DNA of 64,000 nucleotides, taken from contig DASSCU010000024.1 in assembly GCA_035697485.1 (NCBI GenBank), positions 124,001-188,000 on the forward strand. Reading direction: 5' to 3'. Positions 42,958 to 52,547 of the stretch are shown here, piece after piece. Positions within the stretch are counted from its first letter, which is position 1. Each line of letters begins with the position of its first letter. This DNA is from Actinomycetota bacterium (GTDB lineage Bacteria; Actinomycetota; UBA4738; HRBIN12). A program made the position numbers and the translations under genes. The notes beneath the pieces are model-generated. The model was not told the DNA's origin. It saw only the letters and a program-made list of their open reading frames with translations, and made no database searches.

Positions 42958-42977
42958 ATACTTGCGTCCGCAACTAT
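42958..42977. promoter_or_regulatory. Operator-like palindrome upstream of pirin
   Basis: Nine-base arms ATACTTGCG (42958-42966) and CGCAACTAT (42969-42977) pair at 8 of 9 positions around TC. It lies 38 bp before the pirin ATG on the minus strand. Dyads like this serve MarR/HxlR- or TetR-type repressors. No such regulator gene is adjacent. Confidence 0.45.
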
Positions 42978-42997
42978 TCCCCGACGCGTCGAAGACG

Positions 42998-43029
42998 GAA
43001 GAGGACGGCCCCGTCGGGCCGCCCTCTTC
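42998..43029 (-). terminator. Terminator of the betaine importer operon
   Basis: A strong stem-loop: GAAGAGG-A-CGGCCC (42998-43011), loop CGTC, then GGGCCG-C-CCTCTTC (43016-43029); 13 pairs with one mismatch. It lies 15 bp past the stop of the receptor gene. Confidence 0.75.
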
Positions 43030-43044
43030 ATCGTTTGCCGGCCG

Positions 43045-44064
43045 TCAGGACGCGGCTGGCAGCCACCCCTGCACGGTGTCCTGGTTCGCGTCGATCCACG
43101 TCTGCGCGGCTTCGGCGGGATCCGTCCCCTCCTGGATCGCGAGGGCGACCTCGTTCTGATCCTCCTCGGTCCACTGGAAGTTCGAGAAGAACTCGAACGC
43201 CGCCGCGTCCTTGCTCTCGAGCTCGGCGCTGAACGCCTTGTAGAGCACGTCCTCCGCGTAGTCGCAGTCGTAGCCGACCGCGGCATCGGGATCCTCGGCC
43301 GCGATCGTCTCGCACTCCTCGTCGTACGCCGGGAGTTCGACCTCGACGAGGTCGTACTTCGCGTTCGCCCATTGCGGCGTCCACCAGTACATCAGGATGG
43401 GCTCCTGCGCGTTGTAGGCCTTGTCGAGCGCCGCGAGCGAGGCGGCCTCGGACCCGCTGTAGACCACCTCGAGATCCAGGCCGAGGCTGGAGATGATCGC
43501 CTCGTCGAAGATCGAGTAGGTCGTGTCCGCCCCGAGGAACCGGCCCTTGTCGCCGGTCTCTGCGGTCGCGAACGCGTCGGCGTTCTCCTTGAACCCTTCC
43601 CAGGTGCCGAAGTCCGGGTTCTCCTCGACGACGTAGGACGGCGTGAACCACCCGATGTTGCCGACGATGCCGAGCTCGCCGCCGTCGACGACCGTCCCTG
43701 CACCGTCGATGTAGTCCTTGCGGTCCTTCAGGTGCCCGGACGGCCACACCTCGAGGGTCGCGTCGACGTCGCCGTCGGCCATCGCCGGGAACTGACCCGA
43801 CTCGTTGATCTCCTGCAGCTCGACCGTGCAGCCCATCTCGCTCTCCATGACGGTCTGCGCCACGGCGGCGTTCGCCTCGGCGCCAACCCACGGGTTGACC
43901 GCGATCGTGATCGTGTCGCTGCCGCACTGCGCAACCGATGCCGAATCGGTGCCGCCGCCTCCGCCGGTGTCGCCGCCGCCCTCTTCCACGTCGCTGCATG
44001 CGGCGAGGACGAGCGTGGCGACCGCGACCGCCGACACCCCCCACGCGAACCTGTGCTTCCTCAT
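43045..44064 (-). CDS. proX: Glycine betaine-type ABC transporter substrate-binding lipoprotein
   Basis: This 339-residue lipoprotein has a signal peptide ending LVLAAC23 and a Gly-rich linker. The mature part matches OpuAC/Pro[30 protein letters not shown] and [12 protein letters not shown]. Trp residues W59, W107, W139, W227 and W232 could form the aromatic box that holds a trimethylammonium group. This supports a quaternary amine ligand such as glycine betaine; TMAO or choline cannot be excluded. Its ATG overlaps the permease stop (ATGA). Unusually, it comes last in the operon. Confidence 0.88.
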   Translation of the reverse strand: MRKHRFAWGVSAVAVATLVLAACSDVEEGGGDTGGGGGTDSASVAQCGSDTITIAVNPWVGAEANAAVAQTVMESEMGCTVELQEINESGQFPAMADGDVDATLEVWPSGHLKDRKDYIDGAGTVVDGGELGIVGNIGWFTPSYVVEENPDFGTWEGFKENADAFATAETGDKGRFLGADTTYSIFDEAIISSLGLDLEVVYSGSEAASLAALDKAYNAQEPILMYWWTPQWANAKYDLVEVELPAYDEECETIAAEDPDAAVGYDCDYAEDVLYKAFSAELESKDAAAFEFFSNFQWTEEDQNEVALAIQEGTDPAEAAQTWIDANQDTVQGWLPAAS

Positions 44065-46127
44065 CCGTTCTCCTCTCCCTGGTCTCCCTGGTCGTCTTCG
44101 ACCGTCTTCGTGATCGCCCGCACCCGGAACCACCAGCCGAGCCCCATCCCCACGGGACCCCGCATCGATTTCGGTGCCGACCCCATCGCTTGAGTTATAC
44201 GGTCGAGAACGATGGCGAGGAGCAGGATGCAGACGCCTGCGACCACACCTCGCCCGATCTGCTGCTTCCCGAGCGCGAACACGACCTCCTGTCCCAGCCC
44301 CGCCGCGCCGATCAACCCGGCGATGATCACGACCGACAAGGCCATCATGATCGTCTGGTTCACGCCGAGCAGGATCGTGGGCCTGGCGAGGGGTAGCTGC
44401 ACCTTGCGCAGCAACTGATTCTGCGTGCAGCCGAACGACCGCCCGGCCTCCACGATCTCGTTCGGCACCTGGCGGATGCCGAGGTTCGTCAGCCGGATGC
44501 CCACGGGCAACGCATAGATGACCGATGCGATGATCGCCGGCACCCGACCGGGCTCGACGAGGAACAGGACGGGCACGAGATAGACGAAGGCGGGCATGGT
44601 CTGCATCGCATCGAGGATCGGCTTCGAGATCTGCTCGAACCGATCGTTGCGGGCCGCGAGGATGCCGAGCGGGATCGCGAACAACAAGGTGATGGCCACC
44701 GCGACCAACACCTGCGCGAGGGTGCCCATCGACAGATCCCACATGCCGAGGAACCCGAGGGCGGCGATGCACGCGAACGATCCGATCGCCAGTCGCCACC
44801 CCGAAACGCGCCAGCCGATCAACGCGAAGGCGCCGGCCATCATCCACCACGGCACCCCCACGAACAGCGACTGGATCGGGTCGAGCAGGTACACGAGGAT
44901 GAAGTCGGCGATGGCACTCGTGATGTCGCCGAGGTTGGTCTGCGACCACTCCACAATCGCGTTCGCCGGCGTGGCCACCGAGAACTCCCACTCCTCGAGG
45001 AACGACTGCTGTCGCAGCACTTCTCGGCCGATCACGACGGCGACGACGGTGATCAGGAGCGCAGCCACCGCGAGTTGCCCTCGCGTGAGGGTTCGACCGC
45101 CGATGCGGACCGGCTTCGTGTGTTGACGCTCGCGCTTGCTCCACGCGGTCGTGACCCGATCCAGCACGATCGCCATGACCACGATCGCGATGCCGCCGTT
45201 GAGGGCCTCACCCACGTTGAGCTGCTGGAGACCGTCGAGCACCGTCTGACCCAACCCTCCGGCGCCGACGAAGGCGGCGATGACCACGATGCCGAGAGCC
45301 ATCATGATCGTCTGGTTCACCCCGAGCATGATCGAGGGCTTGGCGAGCGGCACCTGCACGAGCCGAAGGCGTTGGCGCTCGGTCGACCCGAACGACGTGG
45401 CCACCTCCAGCGAGGTCTCGGGCACCCCTCGGATGCCGAGCGCCGTGAGACGGATCGCGGGCGGGAGCGCGAACGCGAGCGTGGCCATCAACGCCGGGGG
45501 GTTCCCGATCCCGAACAGGAGCACGGCAGGAAGCAGATAGGCGTAGGCGGGGATCGTCTGCATCGCGTCGAGGATCGGCCGCAGCACGCGCTCGACCCTC
45601 GGGCGGCGGCCCGCCCAGATACCCACAGGCACGCCGATCGCGATCGCCACGGAGACCGAGACCAGGACCAGCGCGAGCGTCTCGATCGCGGCGTCCCATA
45701 CGCCGAGCAGTCCGAACGACAGCACGCCCGCAGCGGTCAGCACGGCCATCTTCCAGCCGGCCAGCACACCGGCCAGGGCGGCGGCCCCCACCACGAGTCC
45801 GAACCACGTGAGTCGCTCCAGCGCGGTGACCGTCGCGTCGACGAGCGTGTCCACCGTGTTCTCGATCGGGGTCAGGAAGTAGGTGAACAAGGGGCTGGTC
45901 GTGCGGTTCTGGATCGCCCAGTCGCGGAACGCGTCGAACCACGCCGTGACGTCGACGACCCAGCTTTCCGGGAACCCGGGCCGCAGCCAGACGTAGCCGA
46001 TCGCCACCACGACGACGCCGACCGCTCCCCAGGCGAGCCGGCGGGGCCACGGGTTGACCGGTCGCTCAGGCGCGAGGGGCAGGGTCGGCCGGTCCGCGAC
46101 ACGCGAGCGAGGAGGCGCGACCGCCAT
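44061..46127 (-). CDS. proW: Glycine betaine-type ABC permease, two permease domains fused in tandem
   Basis: This 688-residue membrane protein contains two complete ProW-like halves (about 45-345 and 355-665). Each ends with an EAA loop and the near-identical [11 protein letters not shown] segment: [25 protein letters not shown] in the first, [25 protein letters not shown] in the second. Normally one permease gene makes a homodimer; here both halves are in one chain. The halves are diverged, so the fusion is not recent. Both flanking genes touch it (1-bp gap upstream, 4-bp overlap downstream). Confidence 0.9.
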   Translation of the reverse strand: MAVAPPRSRVADRPTLPLAPERPVNPWPRRLAWGAVGVVVVAIGYVWLRPGFPESWVVDVTAWFDAFRDWAIQNRTTSPLFTYFLTPIENTVDTLVDATVTALERLTWFGLVVGAAALAGVLAGWKMAVLTAAGVLSFGLLGVWDAAIETLALVLVSVSVAIAIGVPVGIWAGRRPRVERVLRPILDAMQTIPAYAYLLPAVLLFGIGNPPALMATLAFALPPAIRLTALGIRGVPETSLEVATSFGSTERQRLRLVQVPLAKPSIMLGVNQTIMMALGIVVIAAFVGAGGLGQTVLDGLQQLNVGEALNGGIAIVVMAIVLDRVTTAWSKRERQHTKPVRIGGRTLTRGQLAVAALLITVVAVVIGREVLRQQSFLEEWEFSVATPANAIVEWSQTNLGDITSAIADFILVYLLDPIQSLFVGVPWWMMAGAFALIGWRVSGWRLAIGSFACIAALGFLGMWDLSMGTLAQVLVAVAITLLFAIPLGILAARNDRFEQISKPILDAMQTMPAFVYLVPVLFLVEPGRVPAIIASVIYALPVGIRLTNLGIRQVPNEIVEAGRSFGCTQNQLLRKVQLPLARPTILLGVNQTIMMALSVVIIAGLIGAAGLGQEVVFALGKQQIGRGVVAGVCILLLAIVLDRITQAMGSAPKSMRGPVGMGLGWWFRVRAITKTVEDDQGDQGEENG

Positions 46128-46128
46128 G

Positions 46129-47160
46129 TCAGCGTTCCTCGACCAGCGCGGCCATCACCGCGTTTCGATCCACGAGACCGACGAGATCTTCGCCCTCGAC
46201 CACCCGGATCGTACGTTCGGCGTCGGCGACCATCGGGATGAGGTCCTGCACCACCGTCGTCGGGGCGACCGTCGGTCCCTCGATCGCTCCGTGCCCGTTC
46301 ACTGGCTTCATGATCGCCCGAGCGGTCAGCACGTGGGCTCGCGGAACATCCTTCGTGAAGTCGGAGACGTAATCGTCGGCCGGGTGTGCGACGACCTCCT
46401 CCGGCGTGCCGACCTGCACGAACGCGCCGTCCTTCATGATCGCGATGCGGTCACCGAGCTTGAGGGCCTCGGCCAGGTCGTGGGTGATGAAGATCATCGT
46501 CTTCTTCATCTCGTTCTGCAGGCGGCGTACCTCGTTCTGCATGTCCCGTCTGATGAGTGGGTCGAGCGCGCTGAACGGCTCATCGAACAGCATGATCTCC
46601 GGGTCGGTGGCAAGGGCGCGCGCGAGGCCGACGCGCTGCTGCATCCCGCCCGAGAGCTCGTCGGGGAACCGATCGCCCCATCCTCCGAGCCCGACCACGT
46701 CGAGCACCTCCGTGGCCTTGGCGAGCCGAGCGTCCTTTTCCGTTCCCTGGATCTCGAGGCCGAACGCGACGTTGTCGACGATGCGACGGTGCGGCAGCAA
46801 CCCGAAGTGCTGGAAGACCATGCTGATCTTGGTTCGTCGCACGGTGCGGAGCTCGTCATCGTTCATCTGCATGACGTCGCGTCCGTCGACGAGGATCTCT
46901 CCCGCGGACGGATCGTGGATGCGGTTCAGCATGCGGACGAGCGTGGACTTCCCCGAGCCGGACAGGCCCATGACCACGAAGACCTCGCCCTGTCCCACAT
47001 CGAACGAGATGTCCCTGACCGCGGCCACGCACCCGGTCTTCGCCAGCAGTTCGGCCCGCGGCAGGTCGGCATCGGGCGTGCCCACGATGCGGTCTGCCTT
47101 GGGTCCGTAGACCTTCCACACGTTGCGACACGAGACCGTGGCGTTCGGCGTCTCGGCCAA
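46129..47160 (-). CDS. proV: Glycine betaine-type ABC transporter ATPase
   Basis: This protein of about 343 residues has Walker [19 protein letters not shown], Walker [14 protein letters not shown] and HDLAEAL. The ProV/OpuAA insert ([21 protein letters not shown]) lies before Walker A and a single CBS-like segment is at the C-terminus (about 285-343). The likely start is a TTG at 47160, preceded by GGGAGGGGG and by a promoter at 47217-47245; the longer frame would begin upstream of that promoter. It is the first gene of the importer operon. Confidence 0.88.
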   Translation of the reverse strand: MAETPNATVSCRNVWKVYGPKADRIVGTPDADLPRAELLAKTGCVAAVRDISFDVGQGEVFVVMGLSGSGKSTLVRMLNRIHDPSAGEILVDGRDVMQMNDDELRTVRRTKISMVFQHFGLLPHRRIVDNVAFGLEIQGTEKDARLAKATEVLDVVGLGGWGDRFPDELSGGMQQRVGLARALATDPEIMLFDEPFSALDPLIRRDMQNEVRRLQNEMKKTMIFITHDLAEALKLGDRIAIMKDGAFVQVGTPEEVVAHPADDYVSDFTKDVPRAHVLTARAIMKPVNGHGAIEGPTVAPTTVVQDLIPMVADAERTIRVVEGEDLVGLVDRNAVMAALVEER

Positions 47161-47216
47161 GGCGCGGCACCCCCTCCCGGGTCGGGCCCTGACGGACCCA
47201 CCGTACGGACCGACCG

Positions 47217-47245
47217 ATAGTGGTTCCACCCGCCCGCCCGCGCAA
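47217..47245 (-). promoter_or_regulatory. Promoter of the betaine importer operon
   Basis: On the minus strand TTGCGC (47240-47245) is followed after exactly 17 bp by CACTAT (47217-47222). Transcription would start some 45-50 nt before the TTG start of the ATPase gene. Confidence 0.5.
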
Positions 47246-47290
47246 GTCAGGGGTTGCGGAGCCGACAACGCAGGGTGCGTCGCCGCGATA

Positions 47291-48139
47291 TCAGGCGAGG
47301 CCGAGCACGAGCAGGCCGGTCACGACCAGCGCGATGCCCACGTACTGGTTGGCGACCGGACGTTCGTGCAGGAACCCGATCGAGAGCGCGACGGCGATCA
47401 ACGGGAACACGGCCGACGCGATCAACACGATCGACAGCAACCCCTTCGACGCGCCGATCGAGTAGGTCACGACCCCGAGGAGGTCGGCGGCGCCCGATGC
47501 AAGCGCGAGCACCAACCCGATGTTCCAGCCGAGGCGGTCGAACTCTCGCCGCCGGATGATCGACAGCGCCGTGAACATCGCGAGTTGTGCGCAGCGCGAC
47601 GCCCACAGCCCCGGCACCCATCCGACCTCCTGGGCGAAGTACCCGAGGAAGAATCCCCCCACCCCGAACAACACCGCCGAGACGATCGCCCACGGCAGCC
47701 CGGGGGGTCTCGTGTGCGTCCCCGCCCGCAGCTTCGCGAGATCGGTCGAGGTGAGCATCACGCCGAGCACCGTGATCGCGCCGCCGACGATCGCCGCGGG
47801 GCCGGGTCGCTCGCCGAGCACCACCACGGCGAGGGTGACGCCGACGACCGCGTACGTCGCGCCGATCGGCGAGACGACGGCGACAGGCCCGAGCTGCAAC
47901 GCGCGGTAGTGCGACAGGTAGGCCCCGCCCGAGGCGAGGCCGTTCATCAGCACGAACGCGACGTACGGGGCCATGACGCTCGGGTCGTGCCCGCCGGCGA
48001 TCATGAAGCCGGTCATCACGACCGCGCTCAACGCCTGCGCGACCATCACGGTCGGAAGGCTGCCGATGCGCCGCCCCCCGACGGCGCCCGTGAAGTCGGC
48101 GAGCCCCCACCCGAGGGCGGCCGCGAGGCCGTAGATCAC
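47291..48139 (-). CDS. EamA/DMT-family transporter
   Basis: This 282-residue protein has ten hydrophobic helices in two repeats, each with the EamA pattern (LAAALGWGLADFTGAVGG at the start; SAVLFGVGGFFLGYFAQEVG at the second). Repeat ends have VVVLGERPGPAAIVGGAITVLGV and GFLHERPVANQYVGIALVVTGL, diagnostic for the family. It probably exports a metabolite. Its GTG overlaps the CoA-ligase stop (GTGA), so it is coupled to that gene. Confidence 0.88.
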   Translation of the reverse strand: MIYGLAAALGWGLADFTGAVGGRRIGSLPTVMVAQALSAVVMTGFMIAGGHDPSVMAPYVAFVLMNGLASGGAYLSHYRALQLGPVAVVSPIGATYAVVGVTLAVVVLGERPGPAAIVGGAITVLGVMLTSTDLAKLRAGTHTRPPGLPWAIVSAVLFGVGGFFLGYFAQEVGWVPGLWASRCAQLAMFTALSIIRRREFDRLGWNIGLVLALASGAADLLGVVTYSIGASKGLLSIVLIASAVFPLIAVALSIGFLHERPVANQYVGIALVVTGLLVLGLA

Positions 48140-50259
48140 CCGGGGCGGACTTCCGCGAGGGCGTCGACGGCCACGGCGCCGCGCTCGCACACGAGCAAGG
48201 GGTTCGCCTCGAAGGAGGTCAGCCGGCCTCGGAGGTCGTGGGCGATGCGGGCGATCGCCTCGACCGCCCTCGCCGCCGCCCGTAGATCGTGATCCTGTGG
48301 GTCGAGCCCACAGTCCGATGCCTGATCGAGCATGTAGGCGCGGGCCTGCGCAGGGGTGAGCGGACACGGCACGAAGACCGCCTCGCCCTCCTCGGCGAGA
48401 GCTCCGCCGGGTCGCACGGTGATCATCGGCCCGAACCGCTCGTCGACGACGGCGCCCACGAGGACTTCGGAGCCACGCACCATCTGCTGCACGAGCACCT
48501 TCGGCACGCGTGCCCCCGCCCGCTTCGCGGCCTCGAGCACCTCGGCCGCGGCGACCTCGACGTCGGTCGCGTTGCGCAGCCCGAGCCGGACACCGCCGAG
48601 CTTCGCCTTGTGCGGGATCTCGGGCGCCTGGGCCTTCACGACGACCGGGAACCCGATCGAGCGGGCGAACGCCGCCGCCTGCTCGGGGCTGGCGACGGTC
48701 CGTTCCTTCGGCCGGGCGACCCCGTACAGGCGCAGGATCCGGGCACCCGTCTCCTCGTCGATCGGGCCCTCGTGTCCGCGCAGCACCCGCAGCGCCTTCG
48801 CACGGTCGGGATGCGGCGGCAGGTCGTCGGCCGTCGCCCGCGCCTTCGCGCTCTGGAACTCGACGAGCGCCCGGATCGCTCCGGCCGATGCGTGGTGCCC
48901 TTGCAGGAACGGCAGTGCATGCTTCCTCGTGAACGACTTCGCCGCCCGCTCGTAGGCGAGCGGGCTCATCGCCACGCTGGCGAACACCACCCCGGTCTCG
49001 CGCCGCAGCGCCGCGACCCTCCTCAGCACCGGGTCGGCCCACGGCGTCTCCCCCTCGAGCCTCGGGGGGAACGCGTCGAAGGCGATGAAGCCGACGGCCG
49101 GGTCGTTCGCCAGCGCCTCGAGCGCGCCCTCGAACATCTCGGTCTCGACCGCGGCCTGCCCGGTGACGTCGAGCGGGTTGTTCTGCGAGGCGAAGTGGGG
49201 CAGCACCTTCGCCAGCCTGCGCCGCGTCGTCGGCGAGAACTCGGGCAGGTCCAGACCCGCGGCCCCGGCGGCTTCCGCGAAGAGCGTGCACGCGCCGCCC
49301 GACTGCAGCGCCGCGGCGACGCCGGGCGTCCGCAGCTTCCGCTCCTTCGAGAGCAGCACGGCGGCCTCGAACATCGTCACGGGGTCCTCCACCAGGATCA
49401 CGCCCTGGGCGCGGAGCCACGCGTCCCGCAGAGTGGTGTTGCCGGCCAAGGCCCCGGTGTGCGCGACGATCGAGCGGCGCGCCGCCTCGCTCCTGCCCTC
49501 GGGGGCGCAGATCAGCACGGGCTTGCCGGTGCGTCGCAACGCGTCGAGGCCGTGGTCGATGCCGTCGACGTCGCGCATCGTCTCGATGTAGCTCGTAACG
49601 ACCTTCGTCTTCGGGTCGGCGGCCGCCCACTCGAACATGTCGCCGAGCCCGAGCACGGCCTCGTTGCCCACCCCCAGGATGATGCGCAGGCCCACGCCGC
49701 GATCCGAAGCCAGCTGATTCATCGTCCACGCCACCGTGCCGCTCTGGCTGATCACGCTGATCGACCCGGGAAGCGGCTCGGGGGGTGGGGTGGTGCCGTA
49801 GGGCGCGATGCGGTCGACGTAGTTCACGAAGCCCTCGACGTTCGGGCCGAGCACCGGGATGCCCGTGCGAAGCGCGGCCTCACGCAGCTCGGCTTGCAGG
49901 GCGGCCCCTTCCTCGCCCGCCTCGGCGAACCCCGACGAGACGACCATGATGCTCCGCACGTCGCGGGCGCCGCAGTCGTCGATCATGCGAACGACCACCC
50001 GGGCCGGCACGACGAACACCACGAGGTCGACACCCCGCGGCAGTTCGGCGATCGCATGCAGGCACGGGCGCCCCCACACCTCGTCGTACTTCGGGTTGAT
50101 CGGGAAGAGCTCGCCCTCGAAGCCGACGTGGCGGAGGGAACGCTCGATCTCGGGCGCCCACGAGTCCGGGGACTCCGAGGCGCCGACGATCGCGACGGAG
50201 CGCGGCGCGAGCAGCGGCGTGAGGTCGTACCGGGGGCGCCGCGAGCGTGATCGGCTCAC
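48136..50259 (-). CDS. NDP-forming acyl-CoA synthetase (acetate-CoA ligase family)
   Basis: This 707-residue protein has a CoA-binding Rossmann domain (VAIVGASESPDSWAPEI), succinyl-CoA-ligase-like domains (SQSGTVAWTMN; QSGGACTLFAEAAGAAGLDLP) and a C-terminal ATP-grasp domain (FPVVVKAQAPEIPHKAKLGGVRLGL). All parts of the ADP-forming type are present in one chain. It would form or use an acyl-CoA with ATP or GDP coupling; the acid is unknown. GTG at 50259 overlaps the upstream hydratase stop, and its stop overlaps the transporter start. Confidence 0.88.
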   Translation of the reverse strand: MSRSRSRRPRYDLTPLLAPRSVAIVGASESPDSWAPEIERSLRHVGFEGELFPINPKYDEVWGRPCLHAIAELPRGVDLVVFVVPARVVVRMIDDCGARDVRSIMVVSSGFAEAGEEGAALQAELREAALRTGIPVLGPNVEGFVNYVDRIAPYGTTPPPEPLPGSISVISQSGTVAWTMNQLASDRGVGLRIILGVGNEAVLGLGDMFEWAAADPKTKVVTSYIETMRDVDGIDHGLDALRRTGKPVLICAPEGRSEAARRSIVAHTGALAGNTTLRDAWLRAQGVILVEDPVTMFEAAVLLSKERKLRTPGVAAALQSGGACTLFAEAAGAAGLDLPEFSPTTRRRLAKVLPHFASQNNPLDVTGQAAVETEMFEGALEALANDPAVGFIAFDAFPPRLEGETPWADPVLRRVAALRRETGVVFASVAMSPLAYERAAKSFTRKHALPFLQGHHASAGAIRALVEFQSAKARATADDLPPHPDRAKALRVLRGHEGPIDEETGARILRLYGVARPKERTVASPEQAAAFARSIGFPVVVKAQAPEIPHKAKLGGVRLGLRNATDVEVAAAEVLEAAKRAGARVPKVLVQQMVRGSEVLVGAVVDERFGPMITVRPGGALAEEGEAVFVPCPLTPAQARAYMLDQASDCGLDPQDHDLRAAARAVEAIARIAHDLRGRLTSFEANPLLVCERGAVAVDALAEVRPG

Positions 50260-51092
50260 GCCTGCTCCCCCCGGAAGCGCTCGTCGCGCCACGCGATCGC
50301 CGCCTTCAGGCCCTGTTCCTGGGTGATGCGGCGGAAATCGTCACGCGCGGGCAGGTTCGCCGTCTCGATCAGCACGTCGAGCTCGGTGTTGGCTGCCATC
50401 GCCGCCCGGAACCCGGCGACGTCCCACACACGGTTCACCGCCCGCTTCGTCGTCGCGATCACGAACGGCTCGTTCTTCGCGATCTCGTTCGCGAGCGCCA
50501 GCGTTGCGTCGTCGAGCTCGGTGGCGGGCACGACGCGGTTCACCATGCCGATGCGCAGGGCCTCGTCGGCGCCCACGCGATCCTCCCCCGTGAACAGCAG
50601 CTCCTTCGCCCGGCGCACGCCCACGACCCACGGCAGGAACATCGACACGACGCCCGAACCGAAGCGGATGTCGACGTAGCCGAACTTCGCGTCGTCGGCG
50701 ACCACCGCGAGGTCGCAAGCGAGCATCAGGTCGGTGCCCCCTGCCAGACAGTACGAGTGCACCTGCGCGATGGTGGGCTTGGAGCACTCGGTGAACTCGA
50801 GCATGTGCTCGGTCGACCGCGAGAGCTCCTCGTGCCAGGACCTGGCGTCGTGCTCACCGCCCTCCGCGTCCTCGTTCAGGTCGTACCCGGCGCAGAAGGC
50901 GCGACCGGCGCCGCGAAGGATCGCGACGCGAACGTCGTCGTCCTCGCTCGCATCGTGCACGGCGGTGGACATCGCCTCGATCAGCTCGCCGTTCAGGGCG
51001 TTGAGGGCGTCCGGGCGGTTCATCGTGAGGCGCCGCACGGGTCCGATGTCCTCCACGAGCAGCACGGGCCCTGGGGCGGTCGACTCGCTCAC
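50256..51092 (-). CDS. Enoyl-CoA hydratase/isomerase (crotonase) family protein
   Basis: This 278-residue protein has the crotonase oxyanion hole segments AFCAGYDLNED (about 66-74) and VHSYCLAGGTDLMLACD (about 111-127). The usual catalytic Glu positions downstream are not the consensus (FGYVDIRFGSGVVSMFLPW), so the reaction may be isomerisation, hydrolysis or another crotonase chemistry rather than simple hydration. It begins a three-gene unit with the acyl-CoA synthetase and a transporter, each overlapping by 4 bp. AGAGGGAGAG precedes the GTG. Confidence 0.88.
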   Translation of the reverse strand: MSESTAPGPVLLVEDIGPVRRLTMNRPDALNALNGELIEAMSTAVHDASEDDDVRVAILRGAGRAFCAGYDLNEDAEGGEHDARSWHEELSRSTEHMLEFTECSKPTIAQVHSYCLAGGTDLMLACDLAVVADDAKFGYVDIRFGSGVVSMFLPWVVGVRRAKELLFTGEDRVGADEALRIGMVNRVVPATELDDATLALANEIAKNEPFVIATTKRAVNRVWDVAGFRAAMAANTELDVLIETANLPARDDFRRITQEQGLKAAIAWRDERFRGEQA

Positions 51093-51169
51093 GGCTCTCC
51101 CTCTCTCGTCGAACTCTCGTCGAACGATCTCTCCTCGCGTTCGGCCGGTGCCACGCGAGGCCCGGGATG

Positions 51170-52408
51170 CTAGCGCGACCCGAGCAGGTCGAGCACCTGG
51201 CCGGCGGCGCGCTCACCCGACCGCAGGGCGCCCTCCATCGTGCCGTGGTACTCGCTCGCGGTGTGCTCCCCTGCGAACGCGATCGGACCGACCGTGCGGG
51301 CGAACACCTCACGACGCTGCCACGAGGCCGGATCCCAGCTCGAGTACCCGCCGAGCGTGTACGGGTCGTCGGCCCACGCGTAGAGCACGGGCTCGCCCAC
51401 GAGCGTGAGATCGGGGTTCATCGCTCGCACCGCCTCGAGCCAGGGGACGATCTCGCCACGCGTCACCCCGAGCGACTCCTGTGCGGCGTGCGAGCCCGCG
51501 AACGCCGTGACGCAGCGCCGCGGCCTGCCGTCCTCGCCGTTCGCCGTCCAGCACCACATCGATCGATCCGTCGCCTGTCTCGACCGCGTGGGAGGGTGCT
51601 CCTTCGTCGCGACCGCGAACTTCGATGCCTCACCCAAGCGCAGCGACGCGAGCGCCGACGCGAGGTCGTCGGGGAGCGCGGGCAGGAACGTCATGCGCGC
51701 CGCGATCGGCGACGGGATCGCGACCACCACGGCTTCCGCGCGCTCGGCGTGCGGCCCGACCCGTACCGTGACCCTCTCGGCATCGTGCTCGATCGCGTCG
51801 ACCGCGTGGCCGGTCCGCACGTCGGGCAATGACGCCGCGAGCTCGCGAGCGATCGCCAGGTTCCCGCCACCCACACGCACGTACCGGTCCGGACCCGGCG
51901 CGAACGGCCGCTCGCCGCCGAACTCGCCGAGCGCAACCTCGTGTAGGTCCCGAGCGCACGTGCCGGCCAGGCGCAGCATCACGATCGACCGGGCACCCTC
52001 GTCGTCGTCGAGCGAAGCCAGGAACGACCCGACCGTCATCGACGCGACCCGCGCGGGGGAAAGCTCGGCGATGGCATCGTTCGCGCGCTCGAGGAACCGG
52101 TCCTGCGCCTCGAGCGTGGCGGCCATGGCTCCCCACGGTTCGCGACGACCGTACGACGCACCCGTCTCGACGAGCCCGAGGCCGAACCGCTCCGCGGTCT
52201 CCCGCACCTTCGTGTCGCCGGCCATGATCCACTCCGCGCCGAGCTCGACCACCGCGCCGTTGGTGAGCCTGGTCGACCAGACCCTTCCCCCGACGCGTTC
52301 CCGCGCCTCGAGCACCGAGACGTCGATCCCCGCATCGACGAGCCGACGGGCGGCCGACAGTCCGGAGAATCCTGCGCCAACCACGACGACCCTCGGCGTC
52401 GTATGCAT
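51170..52408 (-). CDS. Flavin-containing amine oxidase (MAO/polyamine oxidase type)
   Basis: This 412-residue protein has the FAD motif VVVVGAGFSGLSAARRLVDAG, the second signature LEARERVGGRVWST, and the C-terminal FAGEHTASEYHGTMEGALRSGERAA, all standard in monoamine/polyamine oxidases. The enzyme would convert an amine to an aldehyde with H2O2. It is divergent from the second polyamine importer, 139 bp away, so the importer probably feeds it and the two may share a regulator. There is no signal peptide, which argues for intracellular action. Confidence 0.88.
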   Translation of the reverse strand: MHTTPRVVVVGAGFSGLSAARRLVDAGIDVSVLEARERVGGRVWSTRLTNGAVVELGAEWIMAGDTKVRETAERFGLGLVETGASYGRREPWGAMAATLEAQDRFLERANDAIAELSPARVASMTVGSFLASLDDDEGARSIVMLRLAGTCARDLHEVALGEFGGERPFAPGPDRYVRVGGGNLAIARELAASLPDVRTGHAVDAIEHDAERVTVRVGPHAERAEAVVVAIPSPIAARMTFLPALPDDLASALASLRLGEASKFAVATKEHPPTRSRQATDRSMWCWTANGEDGRPRRCVTAFAGSHAAQESLGVTRGEIVPWLEAVRAMNPDLTLVGEPVLYAWADDPYTLGGYSSWDPASWQRREVFARTVGPIAFAGEHTASEYHGTMEGALRSGERAAGQVLDLLGSR

Positions 52409-52547
52409 CAGTGACCAGGTCCGAATGGACTACCGGATCGTGGCGCGCGTGGGCGAAACTTGCAGGACACGGTACGCCTATGGTACTCAGCGCCATCGAC
52501 CTGAACGGCGGCTCAATCTGGTTGGGCGCCGCACGAGGGAGGCAGGC

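Noticed and set aside
46129-47268. A start at 47268 for the importer ATPase
   Set aside because: This would lie upstream of the likely promoter (47217-47245); the TTG at 47160 with GGGAGGGGG fits better.
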